64,000 nt of DNA from Pomacea canaliculata (lineage: Eukaryota; Mollusca; Gastropoda; Architaenioglossa; Ampullariidae), in NCBI RefSeq assembly GCF_003073045.1, contig NC_037590.1, forward strand, positions 13,974,311-14,038,310, given 5' to 3'. This document shows, piece after piece, positions 24,846 to 36,818 of this stretch (position 1 is the stretch's first letter; each line of letters opens with the position of its first letter). A program made the position numbers and the translations under genes. The notes under the pieces were generated by a model. It did no database searches. It saw only the letters and a list, made by a program, of their open reading frames with translations, and was not told where the DNA came from.

Positions 24846-27800
24846 TGGGTGTCAGGCTGAGCAGCGGAATAATTATGGAGGGCCCTGGAATAGAAGAAGG
24901 TCTAGGATGTCGCCAAACAATCTATTACTAGGTGTCGAATGTACCAAAAAAGTTCTGTACAAAGCTCGATGTCATACGGTTACAGAGAACCTCTAATCAG
25001 CTATAGACCCATGATAAGTCTTTCGTCTAAGTACTTAACGGCAGATACGGACACCAGTGTGTATAATAAACAAGCCTTGTCACCACAAATGATTTCTTTG
25101 TTCATCGCAAAAAACCTTCTGTAACCTGATCTGTCCCCGCACGGAGAGACATGTCCATGCTGGAGAGGGGCGACACCGCTCTTACCTGGCGATCAAACCT
25201 TTGTGGGTTGTTGGTGGGGTGGTGTGTGTGTGTGTTTCAATTAACCTGTCATAGCGTGTTATCACATCACATAGTCTGGTAGTCAGATCGTTTGTCCTCA
25301 GGACTCGCACAGATAGCGACAGGGGGCGTCCCTAGGGTCTGCTCAATGCTACATTTGGTCGCCGCACGACGCACCCGCTTTGCCAGCGGTCCGATCTCTC
25401 TGTATGAGTTTAATCCGGGTACTCTTAGGCGATAAAAGGTCGTTGATATAAAAAAAAAAAACTACCTTACTTTGCTCGCTCATGCTTGAAAAGAATTCAA
25501 ACTACGACATTCAACATTCCGAGGATTTAGTGTCCATTTTTCGCTGCTGTTATTTCTGAAATAGTGTTTACTGGATTTACCTGGCTTTGAAAAAAAACAC
25601 ATTACACAGACAGACTTCCGATCGTATGCTTACTAGGATACTGCATACTCACCACGGCTGTTCCTAAAAGACTGTGGAAAAGATCTTTTGAAGACAAAAG
25701 TTGTTTCACGAGGCGAAGAGCGAGGGCAATAAAGTAACACACACACACTGCCAGGTCTGTTGTTATTACTGTGTGGAGGGTACCTGAATAACGAGACGAC
25801 CTGTGGGTAACAGTGCAAGGCTTGTGAAAAGAATCCGTTAAACCAGGTCAAGAGATCAATTGTCGTCTAAACTCGTCAAAGGAACATATGTTTAGTAAAA
25901 ATGTTGGAAGGTCGCTGCCGTGAGTTTACCTGCTACAAACCACTTTAAAAGCCGAGTGGGTGTGTGGCAATCGTATAAAATGTTGTATTTCCATACATCT
26001 TAATGGCTTAGCTTTTTATTTTAAATCTTTTGCAACTGTACATGTACACTCACGTAAGGGCACACACACACACACACGCACGTACACGCACACACATGCG
26101 CGCATGCATACATTCCTTACTAAAAGAGATTCGAAAATCTTCAACATATTGTGTGTGAGAGAGATTTAATAGCCTTCACTTTATTTTGTGTGTGTGTGTG
26201 TGTGAGAGAGAGAGGGAGAGAGAGAGAATCTTCGTTATATTGTGAGAATATTTAAATAATTTTTTTCGTCAGAGTTGTAAGGTGTTAGAGCCCACACTTT
26301 TCTCTTTTGCGAGTATATTGCTCATCTGCTCTCTCTCTCTCTCACTAACTTACCTCCCCAACTCCCAAAGAAATCGGGCACCAATTGAAAAGAGAAGTCG
26401 ACTGGCGAAAATTCATGGGGCCACACAAGTATCGAACCGATGGGTATGCACGCCTTCAATTTTCAGACGGAAGTTCTCTAACCCTCGGGTTGTCTCTTGA
26501 TCGTAAATGGAGAACACATCTGTATTTTTACATCTCCAGGTAACTTCAGCTAAAGCAGGCCTCAGGAACTTTGTCTGTATTTTAGTGTTTGTAATGCACG
26601 GGAGGCTGACATGTGGCTGGGGTACTATAACAGCTTAGCTTACGTGTTCTTATCATTATGTCGAAATCTTTTTTGTATGACGACCCACTGCACACTGCAA
26701 GACAAGGCCCATAACTCTTGAATTCTGTAGTGACTAAGGTTTGTATTCACTCCCCTTAGCACACATTCTGAATGCAATGAACTATGTATTGTATCGCTAG
26801 AGAGAAACTTAGAGAAAATTCCCCTTTTGGTGCCCCATAATGAACGTTGCTAATAAGTAGCAAATAAATCAAGTTTTCTATACTACACTGAGTGAATTTT
26901 ATCCATGTGTGAGCAACATTAGGATGTATTTGAGAAAAACACTGACACTTTTTTTACTGCCGGGAGTGAAGTCCAGAACACGGGCGCCTAAAGTTTAAAA
27001 AGCTTCACTTCCCTTTTGTACAAAGTACTCTCTCCCTACCCATCCCACATGTTGATTAGGCTGAAGAGAAAGAGAGAAGAGGACAGTTCTCTCATCCGAA
27101 GCTGGCTTTGGATAGGTTAAGTCTCGTAACACCTCACCACCCACACCCTATGTCTTAAACGTTCTGGGACAAGGTAATGTTTGTTTTATTCTCTTGGCTC
27201 CAAAAAAGAGACAGAAAAATGCGAAAACCTATATAATAGACTTGAGATTGTTGTGCATTGTCAGAATGTCTTTTCAAGAAAACTGTTTGCTTTTTTCTGC
27301 CGCCGTCAAGTCTGTCTTCTTTTGTTTATGTCCATTTACTCAGTGCAGTCTTTGTCCTATTCGTTAATTAACTAGTGGAGGCGCTGACCAGACAATACTA
27401 ATGAATGAAGGATTAATTTCTGGAATAAACGGAGCTCAACATTATTCATAATATTCTTTTCATAAACTGCGACGGGTAGATATTCTGGTGTTTTAATCTG
27501 TCTCACTCATTGATAACTATTTGTGCTTTTTTTTTCTTGAAAAAAAACCCATGCTACTTTCTGACCTTTTAAAAAGCAGCAAGAGATAACTAACTCGTTC
27601 ATCATGGAAACAACATAAAATAGAATAAACATGATAGACCAAGGAGATAAAAGAAAACAACTCTTGTAGTAGTCAATAATTTGATAACTAAGTATTTGGG
27701 ATAAAACTTTGTATCAAAGTTTCAACACTATGTCCAAACTTTTCTAACATCACCCAAAGAATCTAAAGCATCAACACACAGCTTCTCTACTTTACCTGTA

Positions 27801-29237
27801 ACAGGTCTCTCTACTTTAAAAAAACTACAATGGACCCAAACAGCGAATGGATTTGTGATAATTCTCTAGCGACAGTAGCCATAGCTCTGCACAAATAAAC
27901 AGGACAGGTTAAAAGAATTTAAGATTGAGTGATATAAACAATCACCTTTGTTCCCCTTCATTTGAATCGATCCGCAGAGGACCAGTGCGCACCTTGAAAC
28001 TCTCTCTCTGTCACACACACACACACAACGCACTCACACAAACACACACACACCTGAACATTTAATTATTTGGGAACCCTTGTCTGGCAACTAGTCTTCC
28101 CTGTTACCGAAGAAGGCCACATACTCGACATGAGCAGGTTGTACTCTCCCTCTGCTTTCTAAATGTTGTAAGCGGAGCTCAGGCAAAGTATAAAAACAGA
28201 GCACAGCTATGTACTTATCAATACTCGGGGATGGTTCAGTGGGTCAACAAGCTGTTCATTGTGTACAATCTTGTAGCACATGTTGGTCAAAGGCTTGATT
28301 TACTGACCTGCTGCAAGCTACTTATACCTATCTTTCTTATTTCTCTTTATTTTTAAATGTCAACTTGACATTGGCTGCCTGGAAAATCTGGTGGCATAAA
28401 GTCTCAAGCATGTGTGTTTATGTGAGAGAGAGAGAGAGGCAGAGGCGAAATAAAAAAATTAATTATCTAGCAAACATTTCCAAATTGAATTTAATATGCT
28501 TTATAGAGTTTATTGTGTGAGTGAGAGAGAGAGAGAGAACAGATTGAAGTAGAGAGACTCAGGTGAAACAAAAAAGAAATTTACAGGAAAACATTAAATA
28601 ATTAACAGTCTACTAACGTTTAAATTGCTTTCTAAATAATTATAAATCGATTTTAATTTATGTGTTTTTGATATTCTTTACTTTGCATGGTATGTATTTA
28701 CTGTAAATGTCGTTGGTAGTCTGTGAATGAATTTCTTCCTTCTTGACATAACAGATGTGAGCTGACAATATGTTCGTGTGAATTTAATTTTTTTTTTAAA
28801 TCAAGTTTCAGAAAGCAACATCTACATGAAAGTTACTAAAAGTTAGTAATACACGCCTTCAGATAAAACTACAAACTGAATACATTGAAATAATTACACA
28901 GTGAATCCGCTCCATACCTTTACATTTGTCATAAATGTAGAACATTTCAGGTGATCCAACACACTTAAAGATGTAAACAAAGTTCTTGTGTCTACTTGAA
29001 AAAAATGTTTTTGAACCATGTTCCACAGCGACACAACAATCAGTTTAAAAGCTTTTAGTTTATCTTTCGCAGGATTGTTTTCAGGATCAGATAAGATGAG
29101 ATTTAATGAAAAATAAAAAGGGCTGAATGTAGAAACGAAATTATTTAGTGCTTCTAAAAGTCTGAACAAAATTCGTCGTCGTGTTTCCAATACCATTTAA
29201 TGGCAATCTGGATTTCACATCTCGAGTTTTCTCGACT
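24846..29237. other. AT-rich stretch with CA/GT/GA microsatellites, no gene
   Basis: I see no supported exon. The stretch holds CA tracts at 26056-26101 and 28011-28055, and a GT-then-GA tract at 26188-26226. It may be an intron if the minus-strand blocks on either side form one gene. Confidence 0.4.
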
Positions 29238-30063
29238 CTACGCCACCGTCTCGCGAGAAGCACTTGACAAATCGGGATTTGAGTCCTTCAGCAGCTGCTC
29301 CATCTTTCTAGGACTCAGGACGCCGCCCAGCAACCTCCGCGTTCCGCAGGAAAAGCCAATTCCAGGGCCACTCCTGGCATCCTCGCTTTCATCTCTGACC
29401 ACCTTTTGATGACGAAGACCACTTTTTCTGACCACGTGTTTACCACCTTTTCTGCAAACCCACCGGCTGCGTTCGGACAGCAGCGGTCCACCAGTCGACG
29501 ACTTGGTCTCGTAGCCATTGTCGCTGCTGTGCCGGAGTTTTTCCTCCACTTGCCTCACCAGATCGACTTCGTCAACGACCTGTCCAGGAGTTCTTGACTT
29601 TTGGATTGTGGACAGAATGGGCGAGTCCATGGCCAAATCTTTTCCGACATTGGGGAAAATGGATTGGACCAGTCTCTTACGGACGTCGAGAAGAGCGTCT
29701 GTGGGAAGTCGTGATCTGTCTCCTAGCGGCACGGTGAGCTTTGTTAGGATCGATGCCCTTCAGGCGGTGGCAAGCTTTGAACCTCAGCGTGTAGCTGCTT
29801 CTGGACGCAGGGTTTCTCTCAGTCGGGGTCATCATGTCGCGACAACCGAGGGCGGGAAGTTGGACATGGGTCGAGACCTCGCGAGAGTTGTCGTGACTTT
29901 GACGTGGATGTTGCCAGTCTGTTTCGGCCTTGTTAGCATCGTGGTCGTCGTCTGGATCGCTGGGAGGCCTCGGCCTGTGACAGATGGGTCTCGGGCCAGG
30001 GCGGAAGCTGTCGTGAATAAACGGCAGGCCGCGAGATGACGTACCCGCAAACCAGCACAGCAT
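29238..30063 (-). CDS. Coding block of an unknown protein, one frame change
   Basis: A minus-strand ATG at 30063 opens a frame beginning MLCWFAGTSSRGLPFIHDSF that runs to about 29677 and is rich in Pro, Arg and Asp. A second minus frame takes over near 29730 and runs to a stop at 29238; it includes LVRQVEEKLRHSSDNGYE and VLSPRKMEQLLKDSNPD. Neither segment is low-complexity, and the overlap of the two frames is too short to hold an intron, so one single-base indel is likely. The composition suggests a basic intracellular protein. I recognise no family. It may be the 5' exon of the gene whose later blocks lie at 24.8-20.4 kb; the 4.4-kb gap would then be an intron. The antisense plus-strand frame at 29518-30039 is taken as a shadow. 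Confidence 0.42.
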
Positions 30064-32692
30064 GACGAGACCTTTCAGAAACGATGGAAAATTCTGATGA
30101 ATTTTAATGACGAAAGACGTAGGAAGAAATGCTTCCCTTAGCAGTCACTTTTCCAGACTTTTCTACCGAATCCTTGGCACGCGAAAGCAACACCTGTAGG
30201 AAAACATAATATTTCGAGGAGCACAGACCTGTGACTTACACAAAAAGCTCAGTTTGGCAGTGTCTTGGGTGGGACCTCCAAACAGAAGAGCCGAGTCTTA
30301 AAGTTCTGGGCTGGCTGGCTGGTTGATTGGTTGGTTGGTATTTAAGATGAATTGGTGACTAAGGCTCCATCGAGGCGACATAATCCAATCCTTTGAACAC
30401 GTCCCACTTTCAGAAAAAAAAACTTGTTCGCAATCGAAACCGGAATCACACGACCCATTATCCCTAGTGCTTTCCTGCTGCGCCAGTAAAAGTAGGAGGG
30501 CGCTTTCTTTATGTCCTGACGACATACGAAGATATATGACATACATCAAAGGTTTCACTTTCTTAAAAAGCCTGCAGCACAAGAACAATTACATTCCCCT
30601 AGAGAAGACAGTTCCGGCTGTTACAAGTCAATCTGTAACTCGACTGCACTGTAAGGTCGTAGCTTGACCTCACTTTCAGACAGTCGTTCACTGACTGACA
30701 ACAACATCAGGGACCGCTGGTGTCCAATGACTTTCTACTCAACCTATTTTTTCCCTTCCCAGACCAAAGCCGGGCAAAAACAACTCTCTACCGTCAGAAT
30801 TCCTTTATGTCCGCCAGGAGTCAAGTGACTTCAGAGATCGGAGGACTTACGAGAAGTAAGAACACAGTTCAAACACCGAAGCTCTGTCGAGAGCAAGCAG
30901 CCAACGAAAGCTTGAGGCAACATCCAGCCCACAGAGACACGGGGCAGGACGTCTGTCAGCTAAGCAACGGCAACGATGCGTGACCTTTCACTGGTGCGAA
31001 CTTCGACATTTCCTTCTGGTTTTTCATTCATCATTCGTCATCGATTGGTCCTGTAGCAGTGTTCATACACGGCACTGGGGGTGGGTCACGGCGTGGGGTC
31101 GGTTTTCAAGTCTTTAATCTTGGTGCAGCGGCAGCAACTCTGCACGTCATCAACAGCAATGGGCGCCTCTCTTGTAGCTAGGAAACAGGGGGAGCCAGGC
31201 CTCTGGAGGAATGTCTGGCACGGTGAGGGGGCAGCTTTCTCCCTCACTCTCTCCCTTTTTTACACACACACGCGCGAACTTGTATACAAACACAGAGTTC
31301 GGAAGCAGCAACAGCTTTGATGTATGGCTGGGGAAAGGGAGGTCATGAGGTCAGAATCAACAACTTTGTGTGTTTGTGTGTTTGTGTTGGGGAGGGGTTG
31401 TCGTGGAGGGCTCTCGCAGACGTGCAGTAGGGTTAGGGAGAAAGGGCAGACCTCAAACGCCGAGACGCATACATTCGCTGGAAACAGGAAAAAAAAAACC
31501 ACAACAAATTAGGTGAACGCGCGCGTCGGTGCATGTGTGTTTGTGTGTGGGCACTCTGATACAAGTTCACCTAGACTACAGTACATGCATATATTGTCTT
31601 ATTTTTTATTGTTTGAAAAATGTCTAAAAAAATAAATATCTTATTTTGATCCTTTTGTTACTACTCCTTTTAAAATTTTGTCGATGAGGGAAACTTTTAA
31701 ATTTGGACTACAGTATAGTCATAGTTTCTTCACAATCGTTTTTATGTTTTTCTAATATCTCTCTCTCCACCACCACCACGCGCGACCGCAAACACACACA
31801 CACGATTTCGTCAGTCAGTGTTGATGACGTGAACCTGACAAGTATAGAGCCCGGATGCAGGAGACAACATCGTACAAGACCAGCAGTTGTCGTTGTGAGT
31901 GTCGCCGTGCCAGATTACGACACGGACAAGTGCTGAATGTCGGTGGAGTGCTGCGTCCTCGAGACAAACGACGCCGACTCTCGTCCTTTTGTCACCCTCT
32001 TGCCACCCAGGTACCCGTGACCTGCAGGAGATAACGTTCTACGTCATTGTACGCCGTGTGCACAGACACCCACGTTGCCGCTCGTGCACAGGTGACGTGA
32101 TTCTCGTCGACAACGGGAGAGCGCGCAGCACGTGCACACTGAGTGCGCTTTTCACACTCTCAATAAAACGCTTTGGAAGTTGGTTTCCCCAGTCGCCTTT
32201 ATGGTTGTTAGAAACAGCAGCTCACTGTAATTTTAACGCCTGTTTGACAAGTAGCTGACCCGACACGAGAGAGAGATCATTACTTAGAAGAGATCCTGCT
32301 TCAAATTAATTGGCTGAAGCTGATGCTTACATGTTGGGTTTGCATTGTTTACATGCCTTCAGATAACAACAGCACAGAACACCTGGCTACTTTCGTCACA
32401 CTTGGAGGCTGTGTGCAGACTATGAAGAAATCTCTGAGAGTAATATATACTATAAAAAGAAACAGCTTTTGAACCGACCACCAAATGCGAAATGTATGAC
32501 CCTCACCAGAAATAGAAAAGTCTAATGTTAGAGGGAAGTCACTCCATCAAACTTTGTCAGAGCTGTAAAGAACTAGAAGTGTCTCACGTGATCTGTAACA
32601 CGTGCGCCCTCGTGTATGTACACATAAGGGTAAAGGTCATCCCATGACCTTTTCCAGGTCATTAGGAGATCTCACCTTGGTGCCCATCTCTC
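30064..32692. other. Intergenic, no gene supported
   Basis: Short open frames occur on both strands, but none has splice context or a recognisable motif. A cluster of AGGTCA half-sites lies at 32634-32661 and is listed separately. Confidence 0.4.
32634..32661. promoter_or_regulatory. AGGTCA half-site cluster
   Basis: AGGTCA at 32634-32639 and TGACCT at 32645-32650 form an inverted repeat with a 5-nt spacer. Another AGGTCA follows at 32656-32661. The hexamer is the nuclear-receptor half-site. Three hits in 28 bp stand out, but binding is not shown and no nearby promoter is known. Confidence 0.25.
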
Positions 32693-32724
32693 CCGCGTTG
32701 CTTATATTGTACAACCCTCTTAGA

Positions 32725-33190
32725 CAGGGGTGGGCAAACTCCGGCCCACGGACTTCTTTGGACCGGCCCGTCTCCAAAATGTGAAGTGAACTTGTTTAAA
32801 TTTTTTTTAATCAGCCTAGGTTAATTTGATTGAAATTTATTTTACCAAGAGCAGCAGAGTTAGAAATCGGCAGTCCGTAACATTCTAACACAGACTAAGT
32901 ATAAAGATAACCACATGGCTGACATGTCTGATGGAGTCGTTAGAGTAAATCGGGGACGGCTGACTTCTAACGAAAGGCTGGTCTAAAAGTTTTATTGTGA
33001 ACGAATTCAAACAGTTTCACTTTAGACAATGAATTCCCCATTAATTATACATTTGCTGTCGAGTCCATTATCATTAGGTTTGCTGTGTAGTCACCTGCCG
33101 TGGATGTTTGGTATTTGACCGGCCAGCCGCAAGGTTTACAATTTGACGACCGTCCCGCAAACAGAACGCTTTGCCCACCCCTACCCCCTG
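32725..33190. mobile_element. hAT-family non-autonomous element
   Basis: The left end starts CAGGGGTGGGCAAACTCCGG, the classic terminus of hAT-Charlie-type elements, and the right end carries the inverted counterpart GCTTTGCCCACCCCTA. The element is about 466 bp with no transposase frame. Candidate 8-bp target duplications are CTCTTAGA (32717-32724) and ATCTTAGG (33191-33198), which share TCTTAG, so the right boundary is tentative by a few bases. Confidence 0.7.
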
Positions 33191-33268
33191 ATCTTAGGAG
33201 TCAGGTACCCATTCATACCAGCTGGTTTGAGTGGGGGAAGTGCTCTAACCATTAGGCTATCAGCTCCC
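33191..33268 (-). mobile_element. tRNA-derived SINE head, minus orientation
   Basis: Read on the minus strand from 33268, the sequence begins GGGAGCTGATAGCCTAATGG, and TAGCCTAATGG (33259-33249) is a perfect Pol III A box (TRGYNNARNNG). A weaker B-box-like GGTATGAATGG follows at a tRNA-like distance. The copy is cut off by, or abuts, the hAT element at 32725-33190, which may have inserted into it. The tail may continue below 32724, but I cannot define it. Confidence 0.6.
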
Positions 33269-34352
33269 TACACACAGACCCGAGCATGAACACCTACAAC
33301 ATATCAGCTTGTAAGAGAGGAAGAGATAGGTAGACAGACAGAAGATTGTAAACAAACGATTCACACTAAGAAAAACATGTAACCTTCTCACAACACCGTG
33401 ATAACAACTTTGATTAATGGGAATCTGAATTTTATTCATAAAATCAATTATTAATTCCAAAATTTAGGGAAAAAACTAACAATTTAAAAATTCTAGGGTA
33501 ATTACCAATAAAACTTCTGGGAAGAAATTAAATAGTTATAAATATTACATAAAACTATTTTCATGGCTTAAATATTTTGGAACCAATGACATTAAAATGT
33601 ACATACAAACGTATACTGAATTTAAAAAAAAAAATCAATCAATAATAATAAATTAATTTTCATGAGGGAGACGCGTACTTTCACACGAATGATAATTAAA
33701 GCAAATTCATCGACACCAGACTAATAAATAGTTTTTGTGCTATTCCTCCATAATTTCAATAAAGGGAAGATTAACTCTATAAGAGCCGTCTATTCCTTGT
33801 CTGGTCAGAGAGACCAGCAGAAGAATGAAATTTATCTGCAGGGGTTATTCTTCTGCTGCAGAGCTGAAGTTATCCATCACAGATGACTGGACACTACTGA
33901 CATAGGCGAATAAAAAATTGAAGACAGTGGGTTGCAGGTACATTATCGACAAGAATTTGTGACATTAGCTTCTGGAGTTTTACAAAAAGTATCAACAACG
34001 TTTTCAGTGGCTTGATCCACAATCAAATATTTCATACCATAAAATAAAAATGATTCAGGATAAATATAGTTTTAAAAGAAGGAATGCTTGTTTCTTGTCA
34101 GTTTAGCCCCTTGAGCTACGTGGTGGTCAAGTGAACCCGAGAGACAAGGCAGCCATTACGTCTGTGAAACGTGGTCTGTGCGTGGTCAACGCTGGCTTGG
34201 AGAGTTGCAATGAAATGAAACTGGAATCAGTCTTACATAATTCCATGTTTTGCCGGCTCCCAAGAGTTTTCTGGAATGACTGGAGGCTCAGATAGGCTGT
34301 CAGTCCCGGAGGTTAATTGGCACCGTATCCATCAATCACAGTGACCTCGCGT
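33269..34352. other. AT-rich 3' flank of the 34.4-kb gene, no gene seen
   Basis: There are no supported coding frames. The sequence is AT-rich and forms the 3' flank of the minus-strand gene that ends at 34353. Confidence 0.45.
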
Positions 34353-36818
34353 CTACTGTTGCGGTGATGACCCGGATCTGTTGACGTCACCGAGGGAATT
34401 TCTCTGCGATGGCGACACATTCGTTGCATTCGCAACCCGGTCAACAGGACCCTGAGACGAAAGTTGTCTTAGTACGGTCGCTACAGAGGCTTGCCCGAGG
34501 CTGTTTGTAACTCTTTTGACAGCCCTTTTCTGGGGGCCTGCTTGTAAGTATGTTTCGTATTTCTTCATGTCCATCACCACGTCCCGCAGGGCTTCGAGCT
34601 CTTTCCAGATAGGAGAACCCTCGACATGCAGGGGCATGATGGGAAACCGTGTGCGGAGGATACCGAGGTCCTTGATCTCTGGAAGTAAGATACGTACCCC
34701 TGAGGCCAACACCATTTGAACACGTCCCGCTCGGTCCAGAACGCCCATAGCACCTTTGATGGTGTCCGCAGGGTCGGCCCCGACTTCTTTGCCGGTGAAG
34801 AACTGTACGGGGGTTAGGTAGTATTTGTGACTGTTAGTTCCATTGAAAGCCCTTTCTTGTGTTCGCATTCCCGATCTTCCACCAGCTGTCACCGTCATGC
34901 CAAGCCCCGAACGGGCCGAGCCCTTGTACTCGAGCCCAAAAGGGTTCCACGACTGCAAAGGCGTCAGGAAGATTAATTCTAAGGGGATGGCGTAAGAATA
35001 TCGTTTCGTGACGATGCTGCAGACATTTCCTTTCTTGTCTTTCCTGCAGGACTGTATGGACATCGGTGCCACTCTTTCCTGAGTTGTCTCTGCAACGAAC
35101 AAGTTGCGGTCCGCGAATCCCCTATGGGAATCCGCCTCACCCATGGCCCCTGTTTCCTTGAGCTTGTACCACCTGTGGTAATACGCTACGTTGAGTGGCT
35201 TGTCATTCAACATGTTTACTTTTGGAATCCCGAACACATCATCCTTGATCATCGCTCCGTAGTTATCTTTGCCAGGTATCTGGGACATGATTTCGTCCAG
35301 AAGACTGTGCCTGAAGCTCTTGTCTTCACCATAGCGGTTGAGAGTAAACCGAGCTAATCGCGTTTTTTCGTATTTCTCAAACGTGTATTTGTTGGCAAGC
35401 CTCGAACCCAGATCGTCCACTGGCTTCAAGTCACTCATCTTGATGTCTCCGGAGACGGGATGACAGAGGATGCGGTAGTTCCACTGCGCAAACACCGGGA
35501 CGCCATCTTGGGTGACGTTGATAATGGTTCTCGGGAGGAAAGCGAGGTTCTCGCTGTTGCTTTTGTCGCCTGTGTAGGACATGAAGCGGATCTTTTCTTG
35601 GAGATCGAACCAACTTGAGGCGTCCAAGTGATGTCTTTCGCTGTCGAAAGGCTCGTCTAGGTTCTGGTCGACCGTCCAGGCGCCTTCCAGGTAGCAAAGC
35701 ACCGGCTTGAAGTACCGGCGATAATCGTGGACCGCGTGGTTACCATCTCTCCAGGCTTTGAACCAGTTTCGCATTTCATAAATCTGACACACAGAAAGTA
35801 TTAATAGATTATTAAATTCACAAAATGAAGTATGCTTTACTGACAGTCAAGAAAACTAGGTATTCTTAATATGACCTTTGCATAGTGTGAGATGATTCGA
35901 AACTAACAGACACCAAAAACTGAGGGTCATGAATATCTACTACTGTCTTTCTCCCCCACATATTTTTTTGACAAATTAGCCTTAATATAAACTAGTTTGT
36001 GAATTAGTTAACAACTTTAATATTTGGTTCTTAGTGGTGCATGATTTTGGTTGAATTCTCACCTGGTCGTTTAATTCCAAATGTTGCAGTACATCCGGTG
36101 GAACCTCTGGAAAAGGAATGTCCTCCGTAGCGTGGTATCGCGTGCTGTTGGTGACGGCCATGACCAGCTGGTAGTCGTTATGTCGCGTGCGGAAGTCGAT
36201 GCCGTTGAGGACTGCAGCAAACTCGCCCATTCCACAGGTGCGAATCAAGTCGGAGTGGTCATGCATAGCCGCCACAGACCCCGCAGTGTGTGTGGGTGTG
36301 TAGTAGGGTTTCGATCCGTCTCTGTTCAGACGCACCTGCACACGAAACAGAATGTTTCAGTCGGCTTTTTCAAGATTCGTCTGTTTATCTGAATGCGAGA
36401 CACATTCGAGCTGCTTAAAACAGGGCCGATGAACGATGAATAAATAAATAATATCGAAGAACTGGCCTTTTAAGGCAAAGTGATAATATCATCACATATA
36501 AATGGTAAACACGAATTTGCAGCTATAAATTTGCAGTGTGGTGACGAAAGAGAAATGATACACTAAAGAGATGATGATGACGATGATGATGATGACGATG
36601 ATTTGTCTGTGGGTTACCTGTTTTATGCCTGAATCTACTTCCGTGCGTGTCTTCTCCTCCACGTAGAGCTGCTGCAGCATCAGCTGACGACTGAGTGCTG
36701 AGGTCAAGGTCTCAAGTCTGCTCAAGCGGTCCACCGAGACCACCGGAAGCGGAGTAGCCATTGCCAAGATATGGTGGGAGAACGTGAGGGACAACACGAG
36801 GACGAGCCACGTGCACAT
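34353..36818 (-). CDS. Secreted protein of unknown family, three exons
   Basis: The exons are 36818-36618, 36335-36063 and 35783-34353. Every junction is GT-AG in phase 0 (donors GTAACC and GTGAGA; acceptors TGCAG and GTCAG), giving 67 + 91 + 476 = 634 residues and a TAG stop. The start ATG is followed by a clear signal peptide (MCTWLVLVLSLTFSHHILAMA; cleavage likely after AMA), so the product is probably secreted or enters the secretory pathway. There is no transmembrane helix further on. N-glycosylation sequons are present (for example NVT in exon 3, in TIINVTQDG, and NAT near the C-terminus). The middle is rich in aromatic residues (YEMRNWFKAWRDG; VFAQWNYRILCHP), and the last 60 residues are Ser/Asn/Gln-rich and probably disordered. 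The frame is intact. I do not recognise the family, and no catalytic motif is evident. Confidence 0.85.

Noticed and set aside
29518-30039. Plus-strand 173-codon frame
   Set aside because: It is antisense to the minus-strand block at 29238-30063, whose composition looks more like protein; kept as a shadow.
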